Below the pieces are notes generated by a model. It was not told the origin of the DNA, searched no databases, and worked only from the letters and a program-made list of their open reading frames with translations. This document shows positions 32,311-40,773 of a DNA stretch of 64,000 bases, in pieces. Each line of letters opens with the position of its first letter. Position 1 is the first letter of the stretch. The DNA is from Candidatus Hermodarchaeum yapensis (GTDB lineage: Archaea > Asgardarchaeota > Hermodarchaeia > Hermodarchaeales > Hermodarchaeaceae), in assembly GCA_016840405.1 (NCBI GenBank), contig JAEOSK010000013.1, positions 1-64,000 of the forward strand, written 5' to 3'. A program made the position numbers and the translations under genes.

Positions 32311-34266
32311 CTAGGCGCGTCTACGTTTCCAAATAATTACGATGCCAAGGGCTAGTGCAGTCACAACCACTATCCCCACAACGCCATAAAGGATGGGAGA
32401 TCCGGGTCCAAGAGCTAGAAAGAGGGATCGCAGCCCATATTGGCAGAGAAGGAGCTGTTCTGGATCAAGTGTCAACTGTAGTGGAAATTCAGACACGGAT
32501 ATATTCAGGACAGATGTTGGAGAAGCTTCCATCCAGACCCACACCACTTCACTCGTTGCTCCAAAGGAGATGGCTAAAGGCACACGAAGCCGGACAAGAG
32601 TAGAAGCGCTCTGGAGTAAAGTAAAACTAATTGTCCATCCGTCGACTCCTGCCGACAGAGTGGCTGCTCCGAGGCTCAACGTGACAACCCCACTCCCAAA
32701 CACCCAAGGCTCGAAGAACCAGTCTAATGACTCACCAACAGAGGTTTCGAAATACTGTTGAATGGTCCGTGCTCGAACGTTTTGATGAATCGCCAAAGAA
32801 TAAATGTCTTGCCAGGCTTGGTAGAACGTACCATCGCCTAATTGATGGCGGAGCATATCATAAACAAGTGCGGCTTTGGAGTACACAATGCTACCATAGG
32901 CGTCCCAATAGGTGTTTTGCCAGAATGCCATGGACTGGTTGATGCTCTCATCACCGCCATTGGCTACATAGCCCCAATATCGATTCAAATCATAAAGCCG
33001 ATAGTCCGCAAGTGTACTAGGCCCGTAGACATGTTCCACCCATACATATTCACAAAATGAAGCAAATCCTTCGTCAATCCATGGTTCAGTATAGCTATCA
33101 GTTCCAATGGTAAAGGGAATCCATTCATGCCCAATCTCATGCGCTACAACTGAGGCAAAATAGGAGAGTCCTGCATAATCATCGTAGAGGACAGTCCCAA
33201 TCATAACGAGTTGGGGGTATTCCATGCCTCCTGCCCAAAAATCAGCCTCCACGATTTGAAGACTCTCCCAGGGATAGGGTCCAAAACGGTTTCCAAATAC
33301 TTCAAGACATTGCGTCGCGATTTCGAGGGCCCGTTGCCCAGCCAATTCATGGCCAGCAATGTGATAGCTAGTCACATTCACACCTTGCGTTTCAACACTG
33401 AGTGTTTGGTAGTGGGGGCTTGCACACCATGTGAAATCACGGACAGGTCCGGTCACGAAATGCCAAGTTCGTGTTCCTCCACCAGCACTCGTGCTTTCAA
33501 GCTCGCCAGTTGCCGCAATGACATAATCATTAGGAACGGTGATATCGACGTCATAAATTGCGACATCACTGTAGAAGCTCTCCCCCAGATGGGAGTAAGG
33601 CGTCCTGTCCCATCCCCGGTCATCATAGACTGAAACAATCGGATGCCAGTTGCCCAAATTGAACGCCAGAAGGTCGAAATCTTCGGTTTCTATAGTTACA
33701 CCAAATCGATCGAACCGCTCTGGAATCAAGACCTGCCAAAGTAAATCAAGAGTCACATTCTGTCCCGGAGCCAACACCCCAGGACCAGACCCACTTACTA
33801 AATTAACCCAAAGCAGAGAATCATCGGTACCACTAATCATGTAGGGTAAGGAAGTATCGTTGAATAGAACATCGAAAACCTCAATCCATCCCTCTGGTTG
33901 GAAGGCATTAGGATACAAATGAAAATACAACTCAGAAAGGGAGTCGGTTGCATGATTTACATAATTGATGGTTGTGGATCCATTCACATGATGGGTCAAT
34001 GGCAGTAAGAGGGCATCAATCGAATAATTAGTGAGGGGTGTTGGAGCAGCAGGCGGAGCAATAGAACCTGCAACCGAGTTGATTTCATCTGCTAGGGCAG
34101 GTTGTTTGTTAGAATTCACACCTGGTAAGTTGTTCACTTGGTTAAGAGTGGAAATGATTGGAATACAAAGGAGTGGATGGGTTACTGTAGTCACTAAGGA
34201 GAAGACGAGTAAACAAGTCATTGTAAAAAGGAGACTGCGACGAGTCCGCACTGCCAAGCTAAACAA
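32311..34266 (-). CDS. Secreted, membrane-anchored M1-family aminopeptidase
   Basis: This zinc metallopeptidase has the gluzincin motif HEIGHEW (His376, Glu377, His380) and the third ligand Glu399 exactly 18 residues later (WIDEGF). A signal sequence is at residues 10-40 (SLLFTMTCLLVFSLVTTV). A beta-rich M1 N-terminal domain follows. A C-terminal helix with basic stop-transfer (GVVGIVVVTALALGIVIIWKRRR) anchors it, so the catalytic domain faces outside. It probably trims extracellular peptides. The canonical exopeptidase GAMEN loop appears as GGMEYPQ. The start is TTG 34266. Confidence 0.85.
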   Translation of the reverse strand: MFSLAVRTRRSLLFTMTCLLVFSLVTTVTHPLLCIPIISTLNQVNNLPGVNSNKQPALADEINSVAGSIAPPAAPTPLTNYSIDALLLPLTHHVNGSTTINYVNHATDSLSELYFHLYPNAFQPEGWIEVFDVLFNDTSLPYMISGTDDSLLWVNLVSGSGPGVLAPGQNVTLDLLWQVLIPERFDRFGVTIETEDFDLLAFNLGNWHPIVSVYDDRGWDRTPYSHLGESFYSDVAIYDVDITVPNDYVIAATGELESTSAGGGTRTWHFVTGPVRDFTWCASPHYQTLSVETQGVNVTSYHIAGHELAGQRALEIATQCLEVFGNRFGPYPWESLQIVEADFWAGGMEYPQLVMIGTVLYDDYAGLSYFASVVAHEIGHEWIPFTIGTDSYTEPWIDEGFASFCEYVWVEHVYGPSTLADYRLYDLNRYWGYVANGGDESINQSMAFWQNTYWDAYGSIVYSKAALVYDMLRHQLGDGTFYQAWQDIYSLAIHQNVRARTIQQYFETSVGESLDWFFEPWVFGSGVVTLSLGAATLSAGVDGWTISFTLLQSASTLVRLRVPLAISFGATSEVVWVWMEASPTSVLNISVSEFPLQLTLDPEQLLLCQYGLRSLFLALGPGSPILYGVVGIVVVTALALGIVIIWKRRRA

Positions 34267-34386
34267 CTCTTACTTGTCCTCATAAAGATGATAAGAAAAA
34301 GTCTTCGAAGGGAGCAACTGCCCCTTTTAAAAATTATGATATGCCTTCCTGAGAGAAGTAGATTGGTAACCTAGGATGTCCCGATC

Positions 34387-34536
34387 CTAAGCTTCCTCAG
34401 GAACGGCGGGAAATTCATAGCCGCAGGATGGACAAGCAATTGAGCCACAGGAGCGGGCCATCATACAGCCAGCACATCCAGAGGCTTGCGCTTTTTGAAA
34501 TGTACTACCACACATGGGGCATCTATATTCTGCCAT
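34387..34536 (-). CDS. Small zinc-ribbon protein downstream of feoB
   Basis: The 49-residue protein starts MAEYRCPMCGSTFQKAQ and carries three cysteine pairs or near-pairs: CPMC, CAGC and CPSC, with an extra SC. A strong GGAGGAA lies 8 nt before ATG 34536. It follows feoB by 69 nt on the same strand, in the position where FeoC or other small accessory proteins often sit, but it does not look like winged-helix FeoC. A role in Fe(II) uptake or metal sensing is inference from position. Confidence 0.72.
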   Translation of the reverse strand: MAEYRCPMCGSTFQKAQASGCAGCMMARSCGSIACPSCGYEFPAVPEEA

Positions 34537-34605
34537 TGTTGATATTTCCTCCATTTTCAATTGTTATCAAGATTGTTATTCTACTTTAGGTTCACCTTTT
34601 GAAGG

Positions 34606-36840
34606 TTATGGTAAACCTAGACCGAGGAGCAGCCAATTTACTATACCTCCTAAAAGTAATGCTAGAGTAATGGTTGTCGCCGCTAGAACTAAGGTGTACT
34701 TCCAACCATACTCTCGACCCAACACAGCTATGGTAGCAATGCAGGGAATGTATATGGTTGTGACGATAGCAAAGACAAACATTTGACGGATAGTCATGAA
34801 AGTTTCGATGCTTCCGCCGGCGAGAACAACAAGTAGTTCGACCGTTAGTTCTTTACGCAAAATTCCGTAGATTAGAGCGGCTGCTGCTTCAGGAGGCAAA
34901 CCGAGCCATCCAACAACAAGGGGAGTCGCTGGATTGATGATGAAGTAAAGATACCCAAATTCTAGTAGCACTCCAAGGATGGCTCCACCGATAATAATGA
35001 GGGGAAGCGCAATGTAGACAAACTCTCTAAACCGAATCCATGTCTTTTTCAGTATTTGTGTAAGTCGAGGAGCTCTAAGTGGCGGGATTTCCATGACGAG
35101 ACCATAGGAGGGGCCTGGTAAGGTATGCTGTAGGAGGGCGCCTAAGCCTATCATGACGCTAAGGATGATTCCATAGATAATGAAGGCGAAGATGATTGAG
35201 CCATAAAGGGCGACGGTTCCGAGAATGATAGCAAGTTGGGCAGAGCACGGTACGAGAACCACTAGGAATCCTGCAATCCACCGTTCTCGTTTTGTATTTA
35301 GGATTCGGTTACCTAACACGCCAGGGACATTGCACCCCATGCCCGTGAGCATGGGAATAATTGCTCTCCCGTGCAGACCGAGGCGGTGCATGAAGGCATC
35401 TAATAGAAACGCTATACGAGCAAGATAACCCGTATCTTCCATAATTGATAAGAGAATGTAGAAGGTGGCAACATATGGAATTGCGATGAAGAGCCAGCCT
35501 TGAATACCAAGAACAAGCCCGTAAAACAGGATAATTTGCAGAATAGGCCATGGTACATATGTGGTAATAAGAAATTCAGCCATAGGATTAATGAAAGCTT
35601 CCCAAAATTCGCCAATGGTTGCTGAGAATATGGCTCCCATGGCGAAGATAAAGAGAAGCGATCCAATCAATATCAATAGCGCGATGGGTAATCCAAACTT
35701 CCGATGAGTGAGTACAGTGGATATCCGTTCAGTAAATGGAACTCTTTCACCTTTCCCTTTCTGGACCTGTTCAGTGATGTAGGAGGCATAGTCGAGACGC
35801 TTTTCTCCGAGAACTAACACAACATCGTTATCAAACTCTGATTCAATTTCGTCTCGCACTTTTTGAACCAATTGGACGGCTTCTTCTTGATCATGTCGCA
35901 ACTCAATACAGAGGGCGCATTCTGCGTATTCTTCAAGGAGCTGTTGGGACACAATTCGTAAAGGTAAATTTAGGGGACACAGTTGCATATTTTCGAGCTT
36001 CTGTTCCAGCCTCCGAAGTTTAGCCTCAATTCCATCAGGAAACAGCAGCCGACGGGGATGTTGTTCTCGACCTTTCGAGATTGCAGTTTTAGCCGCTACT
36101 CGGAGGAGAAGTTTCAGATTTTTGCCATGGATAGCGATGGTGGGAATAACTGGGACACCGAGTAGATTTTCTAATGCTCCAATATCAACTTCAATGCCCA
36201 TGCGCTGAGCAAGATCAATTTGGTTTAGACAAACTACAAGGGGAATATCAAACTCTAATAAGGCGAGAGTGAGAAGAAGATTCCGCGGAAGATTGGTTGC
36301 ATCGATGATATTAATAATAACGTCGGGAGGGTTTTGTTGGAGATAGCGGAGGGTGACTTTTTCGTCTTCGGCAGTAGGACTCACAATTGTATAGGAGCCG
36401 GGTAAGTCAACAATATCAAGGCGGATGCCCTTCTCGGCTTCAAATTCTGTGTCTTTTTTCCACTTTCGAAAGTGGCGTCCGAACCCACGTCGACCTCTTC
36501 TTCGACGGAATCTATCGCCTTCAGAATCCGGTGTTGCATCCTCTAATTTGATTATCTCCTCTGAAGGTGATTCCCAGTCTTTGACTGTTGGAAGCCATAT
36601 TGGAGAAAACACATCGTTTTTGGAGAGGTATACTGTTCCTTCGAGAATCTCCACAGTGGTTCCAGGATAGTTTGAGACAATTGCCCCAAGACCAGTCCAT
36701 TGATTAAAAATTACACTTTTACCAACATTGGGTTGACCTACTAAGGCTATCCGAACCGATTCTGTTTCCAATACCTGGTGGCGGTGACGGTATTTCCGTT
36801 TCCGATGGCCACTCACACCAAACATCTCCCTCGCATTCAT
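34606..36840 (-). CDS. feoB: Ferrous iron transport protein B
   Basis: FeoB imports Fe(II) across the membrane with an N-terminal GTPase. G1 is GQPNVGKS (35-42), the G2 threonine lies in NYPGTTVE (57-64), G3 is DLPG (145-148) and G4 is NQID (206-209). Between G2 and G3 a charged, Arg-rich insert of about 65 residues (72-137, with FRRRRGRRGFGRHFRKW) enlarges the usual spacing. The Nramp-like membrane domain follows with CNVPGVLGNRIL and the second VPCSAQLAI gate motif. The ATG overlaps the DtxR stop by 4 nt, so the two are translationally coupled. Confidence 0.93.
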   Translation of the reverse strand: MNAREMFGVSGHRKRKYRHRHQVLETESVRIALVGQPNVGKSVIFNQWTGLGAIVSNYPGTTVEILEGTVYLSKNDVFSPIWLPTVKDWESPSEEIIKLEDATPDSEGDRFRRRRGRRGFGRHFRKWKKDTEFEAEKGIRLDIVDLPGSYTIVSPTAEDEKVTLRYLQQNPPDVIINIIDATNLPRNLLLTLALLEFDIPLVVCLNQIDLAQRMGIEVDIGALENLLGVPVIPTIAIHGKNLKLLLRVAAKTAISKGREQHPRRLLFPDGIEAKLRRLEQKLENMQLCPLNLPLRIVSQQLLEEYAECALCIELRHDQEEAVQLVQKVRDEIESEFDNDVVLVLGEKRLDYASYITEQVQKGKGERVPFTERISTVLTHRKFGLPIALLILIGSLLFIFAMGAIFSATIGEFWEAFINPMAEFLITTYVPWPILQIILFYGLVLGIQGWLFIAIPYVATFYILLSIMEDTGYLARIAFLLDAFMHRLGLHGRAIIPMLTGMGCNVPGVLGNRILNTKRERWIAGFLVVLVPCSAQLAIILGTVALYGSIIFAFIIYGIILSVMIGLGALLQHTLPGPSYGLVMEIPPLRAPRLTQILKKTWIRFREFVYIALPLIIIGGAILGVLLEFGYLYFIINPATPLVVGWLGLPPEAAAALIYGILRKELTVELLVVLAGGSIETFMTIRQMFVFAIVTTIYIPCIATIAVLGREYGWKYTLVLAATTITLALLLGGIVNWLLLGLGLP

Positions 36841-37583
36841 TCATCGTCTTTTTCGCGATGAACTCGGACACATTTAGCAAGTTTGCTACTCAACGCAAAG
36901 TGGGCAGTTCCCACTTCGATAAGCAAAGTATCCCCGATAGGAGATATTTGGACAATACGAACGATTTCACCCGGAAGCATGCCCATCGCAGCCATCATCC
37001 GGAGCAGGTCAACATTCTCATTACTAATACAATCAATAACCGCCTTCTCATTTTGTACAAGATCAACGAGAGTCAGTTCAGGAAGGGACGATACGGTGCC
37101 ATTAGCTTCAGGAATTGGATTGCCATGTGGACATGTCGCTGGTTCATCTAATCGATCAAGAATCCGATTACATAATTCGGGAGTAAGCATATGCTCCCAC
37201 TCACACGCCACATCATGAGCTTCTTCCCAGCTAACTCCTAATAAATCAACAAGTAATCTTTCTGCAATCCTGTGCCGTCGTAGCACATCCAGAGCTAGTT
37301 TTCGCCCTTTGCGTGTAAGAAGCACACCTCGACTCTTTTCGTATTTCAAGTAATTTTTTGTGGCGAGTTTTTGCACCATTTGAGTGACACTAGCTGGTTT
37401 TACACCGAGAACTTCAGCTAATTCGCCGGTCTTGGCGTACTTCCTTTTATTCTGTAGGAGCCTGAAAATGGCTTCGAGATACTCTTCGATACTGGCACTT
37501 GGTATGTCATATCGCCTTGCAGTGGACGTAGATTTCGATTCTTCTTGGGTTGTACCAGCAGGATTACGTGGTCCAGGATTCAT
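36837..37583 (-). CDS. DtxR/MntR-family metal regulator with C-terminal FeoA domain
   Basis: Residues about 25-90 form the winged helix (IEEYLEAIFRLLQNKRKYAKTGE as first part, LGVKPASVTQMVQKL recognition). The dimerisation and metal-binding region follows with HRIAERLLVDLLGV and CEWEHMLT. The last 75 residues are an SH3-like FeoA domain (MAAMGMLPGEIVRIVQ, IGDTLLIEVGTAHFALSS). It should bind Fe(II) or Mn(II) and repress transcription when metal is plentiful; here the target is probably its own operon with feoB. The start is ATG 37583, probably leaderless. Confidence 0.88.
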   Translation of the reverse strand: MNPGPRNPAGTTQEESKSTSTARRYDIPSASIEEYLEAIFRLLQNKRKYAKTGELAEVLGVKPASVTQMVQKLATKNYLKYEKSRGVLLTRKGRKLALDVLRRHRIAERLLVDLLGVSWEEAHDVACEWEHMLTPELCNRILDRLDEPATCPHGNPIPEANGTVSSLPELTLVDLVQNEKAVIDCISNENVDLLRMMAAMGMLPGEIVRIVQISPIGDTLLIEVGTAHFALSSKLAKCVRVHREKDDE

Positions 37584-37591
37584 AAATTTAA

Positions 37592-37613
37592 TTTAGGCGT
37601 GCCTAAATATAAA
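37592..37613 (-). promoter_or_regulatory. DtxR operator overlapping the feo promoter
   Basis: TTTAGGC-GT-GCCTAAA (37592-37607) is a perfect 7-2-7 palindrome resembling DtxR/IdeR boxes. It overlaps the minus-strand TATA box TTTATATTTA (37604-37613), which is centred about 26 nt before ATG 37583. Metal-bound repressor here would block TBP or polymerase. Confidence 0.7.
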
Positions 37614-37644
37614 GCTTTACATTGTGTAAATGTAACCTAAACCG

Positions 37645-38556
37645 CTATACAAGCCCGAGCACCTGAGCACACATTAAAAAATATTGTACCAATGCCCCAA
37701 CCGCGCCCCATCGTTTTGCAACTCGTTCAACATCACGCCGTTTCGCTGGTCGCCCATTCATGTATAGTTGCGAAATGATTTGCCGGATGCCGAGATCATC
37801 AGATGGAAATACGTCCAGCCTCCGTAACCCAGTTAACACCGCAAGCTCTGCAGTCCAGACACCAATCCCCCGTATTGCATCGAGTTCACGTATTGCTACC
37901 TCGGTACCAGATTGTGCAAGCATATCTAATTGCAGTGACCCGCTTGTCAGCTGTTCAAAAAGCCCAATAAGATAAGGTGCCTTGTAACCAACTTTAGAAG
38001 CCCGGAGATCCGCTTCTGAAAGACTTACTAGAGTGTCTAATGTTGGAAATCCGTATAATTTCCCGTCTCCGAGTTGACATTGTGGTCCATAGGTCAAGAC
38101 CAGTCTTCGAGTGACTTGATTCGCAGCCCGAAAACTGACTTGTTGTTGGAGAACAGCTTTCACAAGCGCTTCAAAAAGTGACGGTTGAGAATAGGGCCGA
38201 AGGCCTCTCAAGGGTTTAGCAAGATGAGCTATTACAGGATCTTGTTTTATCGCTGCGAGAACTGGTTGGGTATCCACATCCCAACCTAACAGCCATTCTA
38301 CTAAAGAGGTGATGGCTTCATGTTGAGTCCCGTACTTGACTGGCCATTGAATCAGTAGACTAGGATGAGACCCTTTTCGCAACTGGTAAACGCGAATAGG
38401 AACCTGAACGTTCTCGATTTGTATGCAACGAGCAAATTCCCCAGGTCGTTTCATCTCAGGCGCTGGCTGAATATCAGGATAAATCCAACTATCCACGGTC
38501 ACGTCAAGGTCATAAGGGCTATTCAGCTCCACCTGAAACCCATGGATATCAGACAT
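37645..38556 (-). CDS. DNA glycosylase, AlkA/OGG1-like
   Basis: This base-excision repair enzyme has the HhH-GPD fold. The core is LLQQQVSFRAANQVTRRLV, then the helix-hairpin-helix LDAIRGIGVWTAELAVLTGL, followed by the catalytic Asp in LDVFPSDDLGIRQII. The first 100 residues form an AlkA-type N-terminal domain. It probably removes alkylated or oxidised purines; a conserved lysine for lyase activity is not evident. It lies upstream of the feo operon on the same strand, separated by the DtxR operator. Confidence 0.85.
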   Translation of the reverse strand: MSDIHGFQVELNSPYDLDVTVDSWIYPDIQPAPEMKRPGEFARCIQIENVQVPIRVYQLRKGSHPSLLIQWPVKYGTQHEAITSLVEWLLGWDVDTQPVLAAIKQDPVIAHLAKPLRGLRPYSQPSLFEALVKAVLQQQVSFRAANQVTRRLVLTYGPQCQLGDGKLYGFPTLDTLVSLSEADLRASKVGYKAPYLIGLFEQLTSGSLQLDMLAQSGTEVAIRELDAIRGIGVWTAELAVLTGLRRLDVFPSDDLGIRQIISQLYMNGRPAKRRDVERVAKRWGAVGALVQYFLMCAQVLGLV

Positions 38557-38729
38557 TCAGCCACCATTCCCCCTCGAAGCTACAAGGACTTATTTTATCT
38601 TATTCCTCATTACACTGTCTTTAGATAGCATTTTGAATAAGGGTTGATATAGATAGTGGCACAACCGACCACAACATTATTATCAAACAATAACTATTTT
38701 TACACACCAATAAAACGGTGAACCAAAGA

Positions 38730-39110
38730 ATGGCACTCTTAGGCGTTCAACAAATCATGACGGGTAAGAAGGTTGAAGCAAGCGACGTTATGCACTGCTT
38801 TCTTGGACTTCGGAACCTAGAAATCGATGTCTACTTCTCCCTGCTCAAAGGCCAAGCTACCGTTAAAGAGACTTCAGAAGCCCTTGGGCGAAACCGGAGC
38901 ACAATTCAGCGCGCAATTCAGAATCTAGTTCAACGTGGATTTGCATACCGTCGAACCCGAACATTACGAAAGGGCGGATATGTCTATGTCTATGAAGCCG
39001 TGAGCTTGTCAACTTTGAAAGATCTTATCAAGGACACATTGGACTCCTTCTACAAACAGATTGTGACTTTTTTGGACAAATATTGGGCGGAATCAGCGAA
39101 GAAACGTTAA
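38730..39110 (+). CDS. Winged-helix transcriptional regulator (TrmB/MarR-like)
   Basis: The 126-residue protein has a clear winged helix: LRNLEIDVYFSLLKGQATVK, then ETSEALGRNRSTIQRAIQNLVQRGF as helix-turn-helix, and a wing with RRTRTLRKGGYVYVYEA. A C-terminal helix (LKDLIKDTLDSFYKQIVTF) should dimerise. No ligand domain is present. ATG 38730 has GGTGA 9 nt upstream; the GTG at 38718 lies within that ribosome site and is unlikely. It may regulate the small membrane protein and thioredoxin that follow. Confidence 0.78.
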   Translation: MALLGVQQIMTGKKVEASDVMHCFLGLRNLEIDVYFSLLKGQATVKETSEALGRNRSTIQRAIQNLVQRGFAYRRTRTLRKGGYVYVYEAVSLSTLKDLIKDTLDSFYKQIVTFLDKYWAESAKKR

Positions 39111-39230
39111 TCGGTTGTGCACAGTAGTGGAACTATCGATAGCTTTATATTATCACACATCCACCGAAAGTTAGTAGCTGCAAAAGAAGGAAAAGAAATG
39201 ACGTGCAGCTAAAAGGACGGTGAACGAGTA

Positions 39231-39461
39231 ATGGCAAAAATCGGTTGTCCGTTCTGTACCAAACAAGGAATAAGCATGGTCATTATTGGTCTAGCCCTTG
39301 TAATGCTGAGCATAACGATAGCAATACCCTGGCTAGCAATAATCGGGCTAGTCTTCCTACTCGCCGCATACATCGTCCCCAACTTCAGGAGCGGAGAAGG
39401 ATGCCACACTCAAGGTTGCACCAATCCCGCTCATAACCACGGAGAGGAGGAATCACAATGA
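39231..39461 (+). CDS. Small two-helix membrane protein with CxxC
   Basis: The 76 residues begin MAKIGCPFCTKQG, with a CxxC close to the N-terminus, followed by two adjacent hydrophobic helices (ISMVIIGLALVMLSITIAI and WLAIIGLVFLLAAYIV). A tail contains two cysteines and histidines (CHTQGCTNPAHNH). GGTGA lies 7 nt upstream and a TATA-like CTTTATAT at about 39143. The stop overlaps the thioredoxin start by 4 nt, so the CxxC/Cys tail may be a thiol-redox or metal partner of thioredoxin. Confidence 0.7.
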   Translation: MAKIGCPFCTKQGISMVIIGLALVMLSITIAIPWLAIIGLVFLLAAYIVPNFRSGEGCHTQGCTNPAHNHGEEESQ

Positions 39462-39874
39462 GTGAACACCCCGATCCGGAACTTGCACGATTACGTGAAC
39501 AAAAAATTAAGGAGTTAAAACAAACAATGACAACCCAAACAGAACACCCCCAAACCCCACAAGGGGTTCTCCATTTATCCACCCAAGATTTCGATCAAAC
39601 CATTAGCAAAGGCGTCACCCTCGTAGACTTTCATGCTGAATGGTGTGGACCCTGTAAAATGATGGCACCAGTCGTCGATCAACTCGCCAAAGAATATGCT
39701 GGGCGAGCAAAAGTAGCAAAAATCGATATCGACCTCAATATTGAGATAGCAATGCGATATCGCGTCCAAGGTGTGCCCACCTTTGGCATCTTTAAAGATG
39801 GACAAATGGTCCACCGAATCGTTGGGGGCGTAGGTTACCAACCATTGAAAGGGGCACTGGATACTTTTCTTTAA
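39458..39874 (+). CDS. trxA: Thioredoxin
   Basis: The 138 residues contain a complete thioredoxin fold with the active site EWCGPCKMM (Cys63 and Cys66) and the cis-proline loop RVQGVPTFGIF. The first 35 residues are a polar charged extension not found in the standard 108-residue protein; it may be a linker or interaction helix. It is cytosolic and reduces protein disulfides. It is coupled to the small CxxC membrane protein through an ATGA overlap. Confidence 0.92.
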   Translation: MSEHPDPELARLREQKIKELKQTMTTQTEHPQTPQGVLHLSTQDFDQTISKGVTLVDFHAEWCGPCKMMAPVVDQLAKEYAGRAKVAKIDIDLNIEIAMRYRVQGVPTFGIFKDGQMVHRIVGGVGYQPLKGALDTFL

Positions 39875-39968
39875 ACCAACCGTTTCATGCTAGCTACTAT
39901 AATTCTGATTCAAGTATCTCCGAAAATCTTTTATTTTGTCATCAGATTTTTGTGAGCTGCTGATGCCC

Positions 39969-39987
39969 GTAATGCCTTCGGCATTAC
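39969..39987 (+). terminator. Hairpin between trxA and grpE
   Basis: GTAATGCC and GGCATTAC form a perfect 8-bp stem with a TTC loop, 95 nt after the thioredoxin stop. No long T-run follows, so terminator function is only probable; transcript protection is an alternative. Confidence 0.4.
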
Positions 39988-40064
39988 ATCCAGAAAACGC
40001 TCAGCAGTATTTGGGATTTGGTAACAACAGCTCCCTTCATAACTAAGCAAGCAGAACACGTTTC

Positions 40065-40754
40065 ATGAAGAGTATGAGGTCGATTCGATCAATGACACAC
40101 AATCCTCATAACCAAGACGAAGTGACAAAGTCAAAAGAGGCTAAGAGTGAGGAAATTGAAGCTGCGAATCCCAGAAAGAAAGCCAAGAAACCTACGTTGA
40201 CTAAGAAGCAGCTGGAGAAAGCCTTAGACGAAGCCCAAGCCGAAGTTGAGAAACACAAGACACAACTTGCTTATGTCCAGGCAGATCATGAGAATTATGT
40301 CAAATCCATGGAAAAACACAAAACCCAGTTGCGACTCCAAGCCAATCGTGACTTGATTTTGTCATTGCTGCCAATCTTGGATGATTTAGAGCGAGCACAA
40401 ATTATGGTACCTCAAATTGAAATGAATGCCCCCTTTATTGAAGGGCTTAGTATGCTAGTTGATAACCTGAAAACTACCCTGCAAAATGCCGGCGTAAAGG
40501 CGATTTCCTGCGAGGGACAAGCCTTTGATCCTCTGCGTCATGAAGCGGTGGTTCGTAAAGAAACTTCAGAAGTCCCCCCAAATACCGTAATTGAAGAATT
40601 GCGGAAAGGTTATCTGCTAAAGGGAGCGTTATTGCGCCCGTCCACGGTGAAAATTGCAATTGCTCCCAAATCTCCAGAAGCTGCCAAAACCTCGCCAGTA
40701 AAAGGAGAAAAACCGAAGAAAAATTCATCAAAAAAAATGATTGTAACTGATTAA
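40065..40754 (+). CDS. grpE: GrpE nucleotide exchange factor
   Basis: GrpE releases ADP from DnaK. The long N-terminal coiled-coil ([35 protein letters not shown] in part) leads to the beta-domain with [39 protein letters not shown] and [22 protein letters not shown], all typical. A Lys-rich tail ends the protein. The ATG at 40065 gives 229 residues; ATG 40092 is possible. dnaK starts 20 nt later in the same orientation, then dnaJ, the classic chaperone order. Confidence 0.92.
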   Translation: MKSMRSIRSMTHNPHNQDEVTKSKEAKSEEIEAANPRKKAKKPTLTKKQLEKALDEAQAEVEKHKTQLAYVQADHENYVKSMEKHKTQLRLQANRDLILSLLPILDDLERAQIMVPQIEMNAPFIEGLSMLVDNLKTTLQNAGVKAISCEGQAFDPLRHEAVVRKETSEVPPNTVIEELRKGYLLKGALLRPSTVKIAIAPKSPEAAKTSPVKGEKPKKNSSKKMIVTD

Positions 40755-40773
40755 TGATACAGAGTTGATTCGT

